Notes: a model not told the origin generated them from the sequence alone. Positions 1 to 9,784 are shown, counted from the stretch's first letter. The stretch is 28,394 bases of DNA from Welwitschia mirabilis (GCA_051453625.1 JBOZIK010000001.1:164917471-164945864); one strand, 5' to 3'. Numbers and translations: made by a program.

Positions 1-832
1 TGTTAGATATACTCTTGCATCTTTGGATTCTACCAATTTGAAGAGCAACTCAAAAAATGCTTTACTACTTTCTCCTATATTAGTGTTGTTGATAGAAAAT
101 ACATTAGGAGATTAAAGAACTTTGACTACCTTGCAGTAATTTATGAACATAGAATTTTTATTAATCCATGTATTTCCATTTGAAGATATTTAATTAGAAT
201 CAACTCCAATACTTGATAACTATACTAAAGAGTTGAAAAATCATTATAAACTAAAAAATTTCAAGATTGTTTTTCTCAATTTTATTGCATATTTTAGGTT
301 ATGATAATCTACTCTCTTTGAATATCTTTTAGATTTTGGAAGAATGGGATTTTCTGACTATAGCACTTTATATTGTCTTCTTATAAAATCCAAATAAGAA
401 GCCCTCTTTTTCCATTTTGCATAATTTAAAAGTTAAAAATCTTAATTTTTAGCGTCCCTTTTAGAATCCTTTTCTCCATTAATTTTTAGCATCCTATTTT
501 TGAATGTCAATGTAATCTTTTTATAGTTTATTGGACATATAAATAAAGGATATAAAATCTTGCATTTATTTTTTTTTGAGTAATTTCCAAAATATTTCTT
601 AATTATGTAGCTTCAATAAACATGAGTTATGAGGAAGGCACATTTATAATGAAATAGTAATTCTAATGAGGTATAAGGCTATGCTAATCCCTTATAAGTG
701 ATTAATTAATGTATCAAATGATTCTTAAAGAATGTATCATAATCTCTAACAACTTTAAACATAATGTTTTCAAAGTGAAATATGAAATTAAAATAATTAT
801 TAATTTATATTTATAAAAGTACCTTTAGTTAG

Positions 833-835
<3 letters not shown>
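1..835. other. AT-rich non-coding stretch
   Basis: Read on both strands, this stretch shows no open frame of useful length, no recognisable transposon protein and no RNA gene. It is strongly A+T rich with scattered poly-T and poly-A runs. It ends at a compound microsatellite. Confidence 0.6.

Positions 836-901
<66 letters not shown>
836..901. repeat. compound microsatellite (CT)n(TA)n
   Basis: About 18 uninterrupted CT units run directly into about 15 TA units. The same compound order, CT then TA, recurs at 6942-6994 with different flanks, so these are two separate loci and not one duplicated segment. Confidence 0.95.
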
Positions 902-903
<2 letters not shown>

Positions 904-1702
904 CTTATTGATTAATACACACTAGTTATTTATATAATGGAATTTCTTTCTTTTCTTTATTGCTTGACATAAAGAGGATGTTATAGGACTGACTCGTGTA
1001 AATGACATGCCCTTGCTTATTGTAGAAGTCTTTACTTTGGTACCAAATATACACAAAGCATATAAAATTGGCACAAAACTTTAACTATGAAAATTTTATT
1101 TATATTTGTTCAAGTAAAATATAGTACATTTCTTTAGTCTTTTCTTCTTTCTTCCATTAAGTGTGAAGCTTTTAAGTTATTTCTCTGGTCTTTTTTCTAC
1201 ACTCTTAACCTATCCCTTTATGATCTACTTGAGTTACCTAACCTGCAAAAATTATTACATGTTTTCAACATCTAATAGTATCCAAAAAAATCAAGGTAGC
1301 ATTTAGCATTAAACTCTTCTTTAAATCCATTAGCTATTATTGAGAAAAACAACAAATAACAAATATTTTAAATGCATAATCATGTTCTTCTTTAAGCATG
1401 CACTACCAATCCAAGAACTTCATTAAATTTAATTAGTAGCAATACTTTGATCAATGATAATTCTCAATGCATGAAAAAAATAAATGAATCTTGGGTTTAT
1501 AAGCATGTAATAAAATGTAGATATCTTACAAGAATGTATAGATGTAGTGATATGGACCACAAAAAATAATCCAACTTATGCATGAATGCTTTAGAAGAAA
1601 CTTCATTATAACATTTATTATGATAAATATGCGTATACTAGTAACAAGGCCTCTAGCTCTTATGCTAGTTGTAAGAGGGAAAAAATAGTTAGAAAATCAT
1701 CT
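902..1702. other. AT-rich non-coding stretch
   Basis: No protein-like frame was recognised here. If the minus-strand fragment at 1703-1987 is an exon, an intron or further exons of that gene could lie here, but no clear splice-bounded open frame was found. Confidence 0.5.
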
Positions 1703-1987
1703 TTATAAATGTTTATAATCATTCTTAATGCTGTCAGATATGTCAACGACTTTTGGTATACCAAAGCTATACTCTTTTTTATCTAGTTACTCTCTCATGT
1801 CTGGTTCTATCATTTTGTATAATGTATTTTCAAGAATATTTTCTTTATTTTGAATAGTATGTTTGTTTATTTCAGACCAATTGGCTCCCTGTTCTAGCTA
1901 ATTCATGCACTATTTTAGTGCTAAAGCAACTCCATTGGCTTCATGTACTAAACTGGTCTTTTTCTTGTCTAGAAGGTGATCATGATC
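1703..1987 (-). pseudogene. unidentified decayed exon, coding-like
   Basis: Not recognised as any family. On the minus strand one frame runs about 95 codons with only three stops (two TAG, one TAA). Its composition is protein-like, not the Ile/Leu/Asn/Lys noise of AT-rich DNA. Visible stretches include EANGVALALK, EQGANWSEINKHTIQNKENI, NTLYKMIEPDMRE and KKEYSFGIPKVVDISDSI, the last of which looks like conserved globular sequence. The stops could come from Gln or Trp codons by single transitions. A second coding-like piece with a good donor site lies just upstream on the same strand (2034-2110), which suggests a multi-exon host gene. A chance frame is possible but less likely given the residue mix. 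Confidence 0.45.
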
Positions 1988-2033
1988 TCTATTTGTCTAA
2001 CTCTAATACATTATCTAATTACATTTTACATAC

Positions 2034-2110
2034 CTTCTGTTTAATGTTCTATTAAAGTTCCTCCTACAGCCTTTATTTTCTTATCTAAAGAATGTCTTCT
2101 TGCATTCTTC
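2034..2110 (-). pseudogene. possible upstream exon of the 1703-1987 fragment
   Basis: On the minus strand a frame with several stops reads as a charged, helix-like segment containing MQEDIL and NIKQK. It ends exactly at AAG followed by GTATGT, a good plant 5' splice site with GT at the complement of 2032-2033. An AG acceptor candidate lies before the 1703-1987 fragment, but the phase does not join cleanly. The exon pairing is therefore an inference. Confidence 0.25.
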
Positions 2111-2524
2111 TATAGAAGAAGACTAATGTCACTTAGGAATATTTGTGTCTTTTTCTTCTAGAAAAGAAAAGAGTCTAGTTAGGCTAAATTAGAGCATATT
2201 ACTTATGAGAAAACCTTTCTAAATATGCTATTATTGACATAATGTAAAAGCTACATAAATATGGGTATCCTTGAGGATAAGCATGGCCCAAAAACCCTTT
2301 TATTATTCATCTTTAAGACTTTCTTCATGTTTGACATGTAAATAATATTTATTAAATCTATATAGATATATATATTATTTTTGAAGAACTAACCTACATT
2401 CTTCAAAAGTTTCTCTCAACTCAAATAGTCATGCTTGACCCATAAAAAGCATGTCTTTTATACCCTTTTCTAGATGCTTCTAGGGTCTACCCACATGTTG
2501 AATGTTGAATGTGAAGGAGTAAAG

Positions 2525-2719
2525 TTATACGCATGAGAACATTAAGGAAAGACCAAAGAAAAATAAAGGTATAAGCATGTTAAAAGTGTAAGTAAATAAA
2601 CAAGACATGGGACTAGATAGAGATGATGTTGTTGATGGGGATGAAGAATGTGATGCATGGGAATAAACAAATAGGGTAACTATAATATAAAAACATAAGA
2701 TAAGATGAGGAAAGACCAT
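2525..2719 (-). CDS. small hypothetical ORF, secretory-peptide-like
   Basis: Starting from the internal ATG at the complement of 2717-2719, the ORF encodes about 64 residues. It opens with MVFPHLILCFYIIVTLFVYSHA, a hydrophobic run ending in S-H-A that fits the -3,-1 rule for signal peptidase. A Ser/Thr/Pro-rich stretch (SHSSSPSTTSSLSS) and a second hydrophobic segment to the stop follow. That order resembles short arabinogalactan-type peptides, but the Ser/Thr stretch is short and no clear promoter is visible. The ORF can be opened 28 codons upstream, but that extension looks like non-coding DNA. It could be chance. Confidence 0.2.
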   Translation of the reverse strand: MVFPHLILCFYIIVTLFVYSHASHSSSPSTTSSLSSPMSCLFTYTFNMLIPLFFFGLSLMFSCV

Positions 2720-3218
2720 TTGTTTTTCTTTAATGGCTAGGATTTTATGTGGGGGAGGGGGATGTTTTCCTATATGGAAGAGGGGAAAAGCCTTAAGAGA
2801 CATGTCTTATATCATGAAAAGGTGAACGACATTTTTCAATCTTATTAGCATTTATCCTTTCTTTGTATTTTTATTTTCTTTAAATTATTTAAAAAGGGAA
2901 TAAACTATCATAGCAATATAGGGCTTGTTATTATTGATTTTCTTTTAATATTTTAAAGGTTAATAATGCAAATACTAGGTACCTTCTACATGGTTCAATT
3001 TAACTTTATTCTAGGTGATGAGTTGTCTCTGCCTTTTGGCCATTATTAAAACATAAGGATTTTCTTGGAATTAAATATATAAGAAAATAATAGAGAATAA
3101 CTTCAAAAGCTATGTAAAATGATACCATATGCCTTAAATATTAAAAAAATACATTGAAAAAATAAGGTGATAATTAAATAGACTTATCTCCCACCTTGAC
3201 ATAATAACTTTCTTGATC

Positions 3219-3250
3219 CTATTGTAGATGCACTTTCTGATCTACAATAG
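3219..3250. repeat. small perfect hairpin
   Basis: CTATTGTAGAT at 3219-3229 is exactly complementary to ATCTACAATAG at 3240-3250, with a 10-nt loop. No T-run follows and no function is apparent. Confidence 0.6.
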
Positions 3251-3388
3251 ACATACCCAAACTATCTTAGGTAACTCACCTTTACTCCATCACTTCTTGA
3301 TGCTATCGAAGGTTTCCTCTAATATGAGGCTTTCTTCTAGTATTGTAACACTTGTCTTCTATTTCACCACCCTCATATCTGCTACACT
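3245..3388 (-). pseudogene. unidentified coding-like fragment
   Basis: The minus strand gives 48 codons with two internal stops and a protein-like composition: SVADMRVVK, then TSVTILEESLILEETFDSIK, then WSKGELPKIVWVC. I do not recognise the family. It lies on the same strand as, and upstream of, the fragments at 2034-2110 and 1703-1987, so it could be another exon of the same decayed gene. It also sits antisense to the region just upstream of the IST1-like pseudogene. Confidence 0.3.
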
Positions 3389-3451
3389 AGTGTGTTGCTC
3401 TTATTTCTTTTCTAAAGCTCAACATTGTGCACCATATAAAATCTAATAATT

Positions 3452-4087
3452 GTCTCTCTATAAGTGGAGTTATTATCCAAAGGAGAAAAAATATTTGAGG
3501 TACTTATGTGCTTATTGAAGGCTTTCGTTATCTTATTAGTGGAGAGAATTCTTGTCATTGAAAAGAAGAGGTAAGCAATCCATGATAATTAATGAATAAG
3601 TCTTACTTACATTATTTTCTTTTATTTAGTTTACTTGATAGATGATATAATAATACTATTTTTTCTTCATTATCAAATTAATTTAGGACATTCCTTGATG
3701 ATCTGAAGAAAGCCATAGAGAGTCTTATTTTTTATTCTCCAACGTGTGCAGATTTACCATAACTTTTAGAAATTTGGTTAATTTTTACTACTAAGTAGGA
3801 TCCAGAGTTCATTAAAGAAATAGTTAAACTTTACCTAGATAATGTAGTCAATAAGTACATTTTCAAATTACTTTTTGATGTTTAGTTGTAAAACTAAACA
3901 TTGGTTGTGATCTTATGGTCGTTCTATTTCATCTTTGAATGTATAGATTTCTAAACACTTGGTAACAAGATCACTTAATGCTAATGTTAAGTTGTGTCTT
4001 ATGAAAGAAATTACTACTACAAATGGAGTTGAGTGGAATTTTAAGAAAGCTAATAGGAAAATACTCAAATCCATAGAAGACATAAAG
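3452..4087 (+). pseudogene. IST1-like (regulator of Vps4) pseudogene
   Basis: IST1 proteins bind ESCRT-III CHMP1 and Vps4 and act in multivesicular-body sorting on endosomes. Three exons are visible. Exon 1 (about 3452-3570) contains VELLSKGEKIFEVL and AFVILLVERILVIEKK. A phase-2 intron with GTAAGC donor (3571) and AG acceptor (3685-3686) follows. Exon 2 (3687-3879) contains TFLDDLKKAIESLIFYSPTC, then ADLP, LLEIWLIFTTK and DPEFIKEIVKLYLDN, matching the family pattern around DLKEAI..L.ASPRCADLPEL. A 67-nt phase-0 GT-AG intron follows. Exon 3 (3947-4087) contains NVKLCLMKEI and NGVEWNF and ends in AAG before GTAAGA. In-frame stops at 3461, 3760 and 3796 make it a pseudogene. The N-terminal part of the domain is missing or unrecognisable. 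Confidence 0.75.
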
Positions 4088-4249
4088 GTAAGAATAGTAT
4101 TAGTCCATTACCTTTTGTACTTTAATTGTAGTTCAAAGATATCATTTATATTCCTTTTTTAGCTACCATAGTTTGCTTTGATTATGTCTTTGATGGTTTG
4201 GTCACTATTCTATGTTCTGAATGTTAGATAGCAACATTCTCTTATAAAG

Positions 4250-5043
4250 TATATGCAAAAAGATTTGGTTGGAGAGCATGTGAGCCCAAAGTAGCCTAAA
4301 CGAATAGAAAGGAATATGTCTTTAAAAAATAAATAGTCTTATAAACTTTCAATAGGAAGGAGGAGATCATAAGAAAAATGTTTTAGAGCTTTAACATTAA
4401 CAAGTCTATCAAAGATAGCATCTATTAATTAGTTATCAAGCTTAGAATATTTAGAACTTGATAACATGATTATTTTAATTATAAAATGCCACATTATGAT
4501 AAAGCATATAGTCTATAGTGAATAAGTATATCATGGAAGTGTAGGATGCTAGTAGGAGAGGGAATTAAAGAATCGAATGAAAAATCATATTATTTCTGAG
4601 ACTTTAGATATCAGGATAAAATAATACCCACAACTATGACACCCAATGAAAGATACAACTTATGAGAGATCGACACTAGAATCCCAAAATCCTAGAATGT
4701 CATTTAACATTACACAATTAGCATCTGATGGTATATTATTTTAATAAGAAAAACTACATTACTAGGAGGTTAACCATAGGTCCTTAATGAAAGATCTACA
4801 TTTGACTAGTATGAATAAAAATTCTCTAAGAAAGAATAATATAGAAATATATGATGACTTATAAGATTTGTTAAGGACTCTCCTAAGTTGTTTGCCATCT
4901 AGAATAGTTGGATATATGAAGTTAAGAGTAAAATTTGATTCTTTATTTAACATTTAAGCATTTGTAGATTCACCTTCATGTGAATGGAGAGGACCTTCTA
5001 GAGAACTAAAGGTAGAGCATCTACTAGATAAATCCTTCACTTA
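4250..5043 (+). pseudogene. possible C-terminal exons of the IST1-like pseudogene
   Basis: An AG at 4248-4249 would join exon 3 in phase 0 to a frame reading YMQKDLVGEHVSPK. Further on, 4930-5043 gives KFDSLFNI, a stop, then AFVDSPSCEWRGPSRELKVE and a stop after DKSFT. These hydrophilic pieces fit the low-complexity C-terminal region of plant IST1-like proteins, but that region is poorly conserved, so homology cannot be judged by eye. Between them the frames are broken by many stops. Confidence 0.25.
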
Positions 5044-5689
5044 ATTATTGATTATACAGATGAGGAGTTGTAAGCACATTTTAAAGCTCTTAAAAGGAAA
5101 CAGTAACAATTACTACATGACCTTTTTTCCTTTTCATTTAAAACAAATATTATACTCTTACTCTTCTAATGCTTTCTTCTTACATAGATCATTTTATTTA
5201 GTAATTGTGTCTAAATGTATCTCTAAATAAGTAGATGTCATATTGATAGTGCTACAACTCTATTTTCTAGTGACTACTTATCTTTCTTTAGATACACCTC
5301 TATTTATTTCTTTCATGAAAATAAAATTCCATAATATTTTTAATCTTTGGGTGCATATCTCTTGTCTTTTCAAAAATAGTTCAATGTAAGTATTTTAATT
5401 TTTAAGTTATACTTGTATGAGAAGTATCTTGTTATTGTTTAATTACAGACTATTTTAGAAGCCAAGAGTAGAACTTCCTATGGGAAATTTAAAACTACTT
5501 GCTTAAAGGATACATGATGGACTCATAGTGGACCTATGTTACTCCTTACTATAGCTCTAGTAGAGGTATTTTGTGTCATACTATCATTAAAAATTAATAA
5601 TTCAATATTAGCTTATATTTTTGGTTAAAATTCACTCTTTCTTGGTTGGAAGACTTGCTATGTTATTCATGGTTGGAAGATTAAATCAC
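5044..5689. other. AT-rich non-coding stretch
   Basis: No supported gene was seen. A 60-codon plus-strand frame at 5048-5230 has the composition of random AT-rich DNA. Near the right end a short phrase, GATTAAATCACTAG, occurs at about 5683 and again at about 5780 within the adjoining inverted arm. Confidence 0.5.
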
Positions 5690-5973
5690 TAGCTCATTAA
5701 TGTAATAACATAATGTAATAAATCTAAATAATATATAAAAATATAAAATGCCAAAAAGAACTAGCTCATTTTCCATTGATTAAATCACTAGTTTAAATGA
5801 AACTTGACATAATTGAAGTTAAATAATAAAGATAACTAATTAAATACCTAATTGTTTTAATGAGCATCATAGAAAAATCACTAATATTATATCATTTTGG
5901 TACAAGATAACAAGTAAATACTAGAAAACTTTAACATCTGTAAATGAGCATATAAGAAAATCACTTAAGCATA
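5690..5973 (+). repeat. left arm of a long inverted repeat
   Basis: Its reverse complement aligns along its whole length with 8544-8825, at roughly three-quarters or better identity by eye with small indels. The best core pairs TTTTTCTATGATGCTCA and AAAACAATTAG-type blocks in both arms. The arm runs up to the first base of the assembly gap, so it may continue inside it. Long arms about 2.6 kb apart could be terminal inverted repeats of a Mutator-like or foldback DNA transposon, or two copies of a dispersed repeat in opposite orientation. No transposase was seen between them. Confidence 0.7.
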
Positions 5974-6941
5974 NNNNNNNNNNNNNNNNNNNNNNNNNNN
6001 NNNNNNNNNNNNNNNNNNNNNNNNNNNNNNNNNNNNNNNNNNNNNNNNNNNNNNNNNNNNNNNNNNNNNNNNNNNNNNNNNNNNNNNNNNNNNNNNNNNN
6101 NNNNNNNNNNNNNNNNNNNNNNNNNNNNNNNNNNNNNNNNNNNNNNNNNNNNNNNNNNNNNNNNNNNNNNNNNNNNNNNNNNNNNNNNNNNNNNNNNNNN
6201 NNNNNNNNNNNNNNNNNNNNNNNNNNNNNNNNNNNNNNNNNNNNNNNNNNNNNNNNNNNNNNNNNNNNNNNNNNNNNNNNNNNNNNNNNNNNNNNNNNNN
6301 NNNNNNNNNNNNNNNNNNNNNNNNNNNNNNNNNNNNNNNNNNNNNNNNNNNNNNNNNNNNNNNNNNNNNNNNNNNNNNNNNNNNNNNNNNNNNNNNNNNN
6401 NNNNNNNNNNNNNNNNNNNNNNNNNNNNNNNNNNNNNNNNNNNNNNNNNNNNNNNNNNNNNNNNNNNNNNNNNNNNNNNNNNNNNNNNNNNNNNNNNNNN
6501 NNNNNNNNNNNNNNNNNNNNNNNNNNNNNNNNNNNNNNNNNNNNNNNNNNNNNNNNNNNNNNNNNNNNNNNNNNNNNNNNNNNNNNNNNNNNNNNNNNNN
6601 NNNNNNNNNNNNNNNNNNNNNNNNNNNNNNNNNNNNNNNNNNNNNNNNNNNNNNNNNNNNNNNNNNNNNNNNNNNNNNNNNNNNNNNNNNNNNNNNNNNN
6701 NNNNNNNNNNNNNNNNNNNNNNNNNNNNNNNNNNNNNNNNNNNNNNNNNNNNNNNNNNNNNNNNNNNNNNNNNNNNNNNNNNNNNNNNNNNNNNNNNNNN
6801 NNNNNNNNNNNNNNNNNNNNNNNNNNNNNNNNNNNNNNNNNNNNNNNNNNNNNNNNNNNNNNNNNNNNNNNNNNNNNNNNNNNNNNNNNNNNNNNNNNNN
6901 NNNNNNNNNNNNNNNNNNNNNNNNNNNNNNNNNNNNNNNNN
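5974..6941. other. assembly gap (968 N)
   Basis: Unknown bases. The right edge falls inside a (CT)n(TA)n microsatellite and the left edge is the inner end of an inverted-repeat arm. Both features commonly break assemblies. Confidence 0.98.

Positions 6942-6994
<53 letters not shown>
6942..6994. repeat. compound microsatellite (CT)n(TA)n
   Basis: About seven CT units and about twenty TA units follow the gap directly. The full CT length is unknown because the gap begins within it. Confidence 0.95.
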
Positions 6995-6997
<3 letters not shown>

Positions 6998-7918
6998 AAA
7001 CTTAAGTTCATTTATAAAATAAAATTTCTTAGAACTAGTAAAATAAGTATAGGAATGAAATTATTATCTAAATAAAATTAGAAACTTTGTATTTTATTAT
7101 AATTATATCCCCTATATACAAGTGAAGGATAGCACTCCTCTAATGAATGCATTTATTGTTTTAAAGTTTTTCTTCAATTTTCCCATTTAAGTGTATTTAT
7201 ATTTTATGTTATCTGACACTGCATATATTTAACATATATTAATTAGATATATTATCATAATTATATCATATTTATACCATCATATCTCTATTCCTTTATC
7301 TCTGTTACATTTTATACTCTATATTTTACTATCTATGTAAATTTTTTTATATTCATTATATAAATATATAATATTAGAAAAATTTAGATATAAGGGTATA
7401 ATGTAATTATAGTAAGAGATATAATTAAATATAAGATGTAAAAAAATAGTTAAATAAAAGATAAAATATAGCATTAAAATACAAAAATAGAATAGATATA
7501 CATAAATGCAATTATAGGATTACAATTATAATTAGAGAATTAGATAGATTTTTATATACATATATAGAATTAAGACAAGTAAATAGATAATGATAGCTAT
7601 CTAAGAATAGATTAAATTATAGGTTAAATTAGTATGTGTGCATGTGCGTGTGTGTATAAATATGTATATATATAACATATGTAATATAAAAAAAGGTATT
7701 AGTAACTAAAGAAATAAATATATCATAAAATAGAAATATAGTGAAAGTTATCACACACAACATGAATCTATTCAATTATTTTAATAAAAGTGATCAATGT
7801 TAATATCACAAACAGATATAATCAGCTACATAGATGTTGTACAAATGTTTATTATTATGTTTTTATCTATTAATATTGTATTTTATATATATATATATAT
7901 ATAATATAGAAATATAAT
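6995..7918. other. very AT-rich non-coding stretch
   Basis: No coding frame is visible. At 7636-7670 there is a short alternating purine-pyrimidine run of GTGTGTG and TATATA type. At about 7885-7903 there is a short TA run. It forms part of the interior between the inverted arms at 5690-5973 and 8544-8825. Confidence 0.6.
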
Positions 7919-8345
7919 TAAGTCCAACCCAAAACCAGGCTATAATACAAGGAAATACTATAAAAATACTATTATTAAATATGATTGTTATAAGAAAAGA
8001 AAGCATTTAGAATATTAATTACAACATATCAAGTTTCAAAAAGTAAAGAATTACATCTCAAATAATAACAATATGCTAATAAATAAAGAATAAATAAAGA
8101 ATATAAAAATTAAATCAACTTAGTATGTACCACTAGATAAAAATAATTTTTATTTAGTTTTTATTTAACTATTTGGGATAAATCCTTAGTCCCTCACAAA
8201 TTTGGACATGAAAACTTGTTAAAGTGATGTAGTGTTGTTGGATTCATCAATGTATTTGTGAGGGACTAAGGATTTATTCAAAAAAATTAGTACAATATTT
8301 CATATAAAGATCATAAGTATCCCCAAAAACAGTGGCAATTTTATA
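7919..8345 (+). repeat. dispersed repeat, copy A (partial, left half)
   Basis: It aligns in the same orientation with 9785-10231. Both begin TTAAGTCCAA and share many blocks, for example ACAACATATCAAGTTT, AATATGCTAATAAATAAAGA and TTTTATTTAGTTTTTATTTAAC. Identity is roughly 80% by eye. The match stops near CAGTGGCAATTTTA. Its nature is unknown: no protein, and no clear LTR ends. Copy A differs from B by carrying the perfect inverted duplication at 8178-8277. Confidence 0.8.
8178..8277. repeat. perfect 24-bp stem with 52-nt loop
   Basis: 8178-8201 (starting ATAAATCCTTAGTCCCTC) and 8254-8277 (ending GGGACTAAGGATTTAT) are exact reverse complements over 24 bases. The loop is 8202-8253. In the related copy B the left arm is present in diverged form. 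The right-arm position there holds a longer, unrelated AT-rich segment, so the stem is specific to copy A. It could be a template-switch product or the foldback of a small-RNA precursor. No TSD-bounded MITE was recognised. Confidence 0.9.
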
Positions 8346-8543
8346 AGTATTATAATTTATAGACTTATTTTTGTTATGTTAGCATTATAAAAAGGAGTAG
8401 TTATAGGTTTCCCATATCATAATGATGTGCGTTTGTGTGATTCAATGCAATTATGTATGCATGTTATAGCTATACAATGATGCAAGTTTAGCACATTCCT
8501 TAGTAATTATGGTTGCTTCTAACATGCCTTAATTCTTTTCAGG
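8346..8543. other. spacer, nothing recognised
   Basis: Short AT-rich spacer between repeat copy A and the right inverted arm. No open frame or RNA gene was seen. Confidence 0.5.
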
Positions 8544-8825
8544 TATGTATTCTTAAGTGTATTTTCCTATGTGTTCATGTATAGATGTTAAATATTTATA
8601 GTACTTATTTATTATCTTGTATATAAAATGATATAATATTAGTGGTTTTTCTATGATGCTCACTAAAACAATTAGACATTTAATTAGTTGTCTTTATTAT
8701 TTAATTCCTATTATGCTAAGCCTCATTAAGACTAGCGATTTAATTAGTGGCATATGGGATAGTTATTTTTGGAATTTAATATATTTATGAATTATTTAGA
8801 TTTATTATGTTATGTTATTAATGGA
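8544..8825 (-). repeat. right arm of a long inverted repeat
   Basis: Reverse-complement partner of 5690-5973. The outer end is followed within 30 bp by a long (GT)n tract. Outside the paired region the two flanks do not match, so the outer boundaries are fairly sharp. I could not identify a convincing target-site duplication by eye. Confidence 0.7.
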
Positions 8826-8852
8826 GCAGATATGAGGTACCCTGCTAAAATG

Positions 8853-8854
<2 letters not shown>

Positions 8855-8932
<78 letters not shown>
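8855..8932. repeat. (GT)39 microsatellite
   Basis: Thirty-nine uninterrupted GT units. Any open frame through it (Val-Cys repeats) is an artefact. Purity at this length implies recent expansion and probable length polymorphism. Such tracts are prone to Z-DNA. Confidence 0.98.
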
Positions 8933-8933
<1 letters not shown>

Positions 8934-9784
8934 AGTCATTATTTATACATGATTTTACTATAATGATATTTTATTTATGATGTTTCCCTTTCATTAGCTC
9001 ATACCAAGACATTATGGAGATATGAGAGGTCTCTGATTTTAGTGAATAAGATTACTACTAGATATTTTACTTAAGTAACTAGGGGGTTCACTATATATAT
9101 ACATTTTGATACTCATATATTATTTTAGATTATTATACATATGTATTATCATCATTCATGCATTAGAATTCCTCATTAGAAATGGATGTTATGATCTTGA
9201 GAGTTCTTGACTAGCTTCCTTATATACTTTTACATATACTTATTATGCATATATATGTTCATATGTATGGGATATCATTTGGTGTTGCTTTACTTCAGTT
9301 TGTATCTTATTCTTATCTAGGTTAAACATTGAGTTCTTGCATTATTTGATGCGTCATTTTGCCACATTCCTACTGATATAGACCATCTTAATCTATCTTA
9401 TGCTCACGCATAGTGGTGAAGATTGAAATAAGATCCTATATATAATTATGTCTACTCTTGACTCCTCTAGCTGAGGATTATGTCGGCATAGTTGCTTAGA
9501 TATTGTTGCAACTAACCACTCAACCATAACTTACAAAATTCTTTTATGTGTTTCTAATCAAGATCTTAATAATTAGATTTAAATAAAAATCTATTATGTT
9601 CCTATATTATAACCTTAAGTTAGATGTGGATGGATTAGGTGAGCTATCAATGTATAGTTCTTCTAATATATAGCCTGTGGGAAATTGAAAGGTAAGTCTC
9701 TCATTCAAAACCTAATTGATCTATTATGATGATTAACCAAATCATGTAATTGAACTTAAAACAATTAAAAAAAAAATGTTCTCC
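8933..9784. other. non-coding stretch
   Basis: Read in all frames without finding a protein-like segment. Base composition is slightly less extreme around 9330-9500, but no repeat partner within the window or RNA gene was recognised. Confidence 0.5.

Noticed and set aside
4762-4953. 63-codon minus-strand frame
   Set aside because: Its composition (Phe, Ile, Leu, Ser, Lys) is that of random AT-rich DNA, and it lies antisense to possible IST1-like C-terminal exons.
5965-7011. 348-codon minus-strand open frame
   Set aside because: It is open only because it crosses 968 unknown bases. The readable ends are microsatellite translation (Tyr-Ile repeats, Glu-Arg).
8769-8963. 64-codon frame containing a Val-Cys repeat
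   Set aside because: It is the translation of the (GT)39 microsatellite, with AT-rich flanks.
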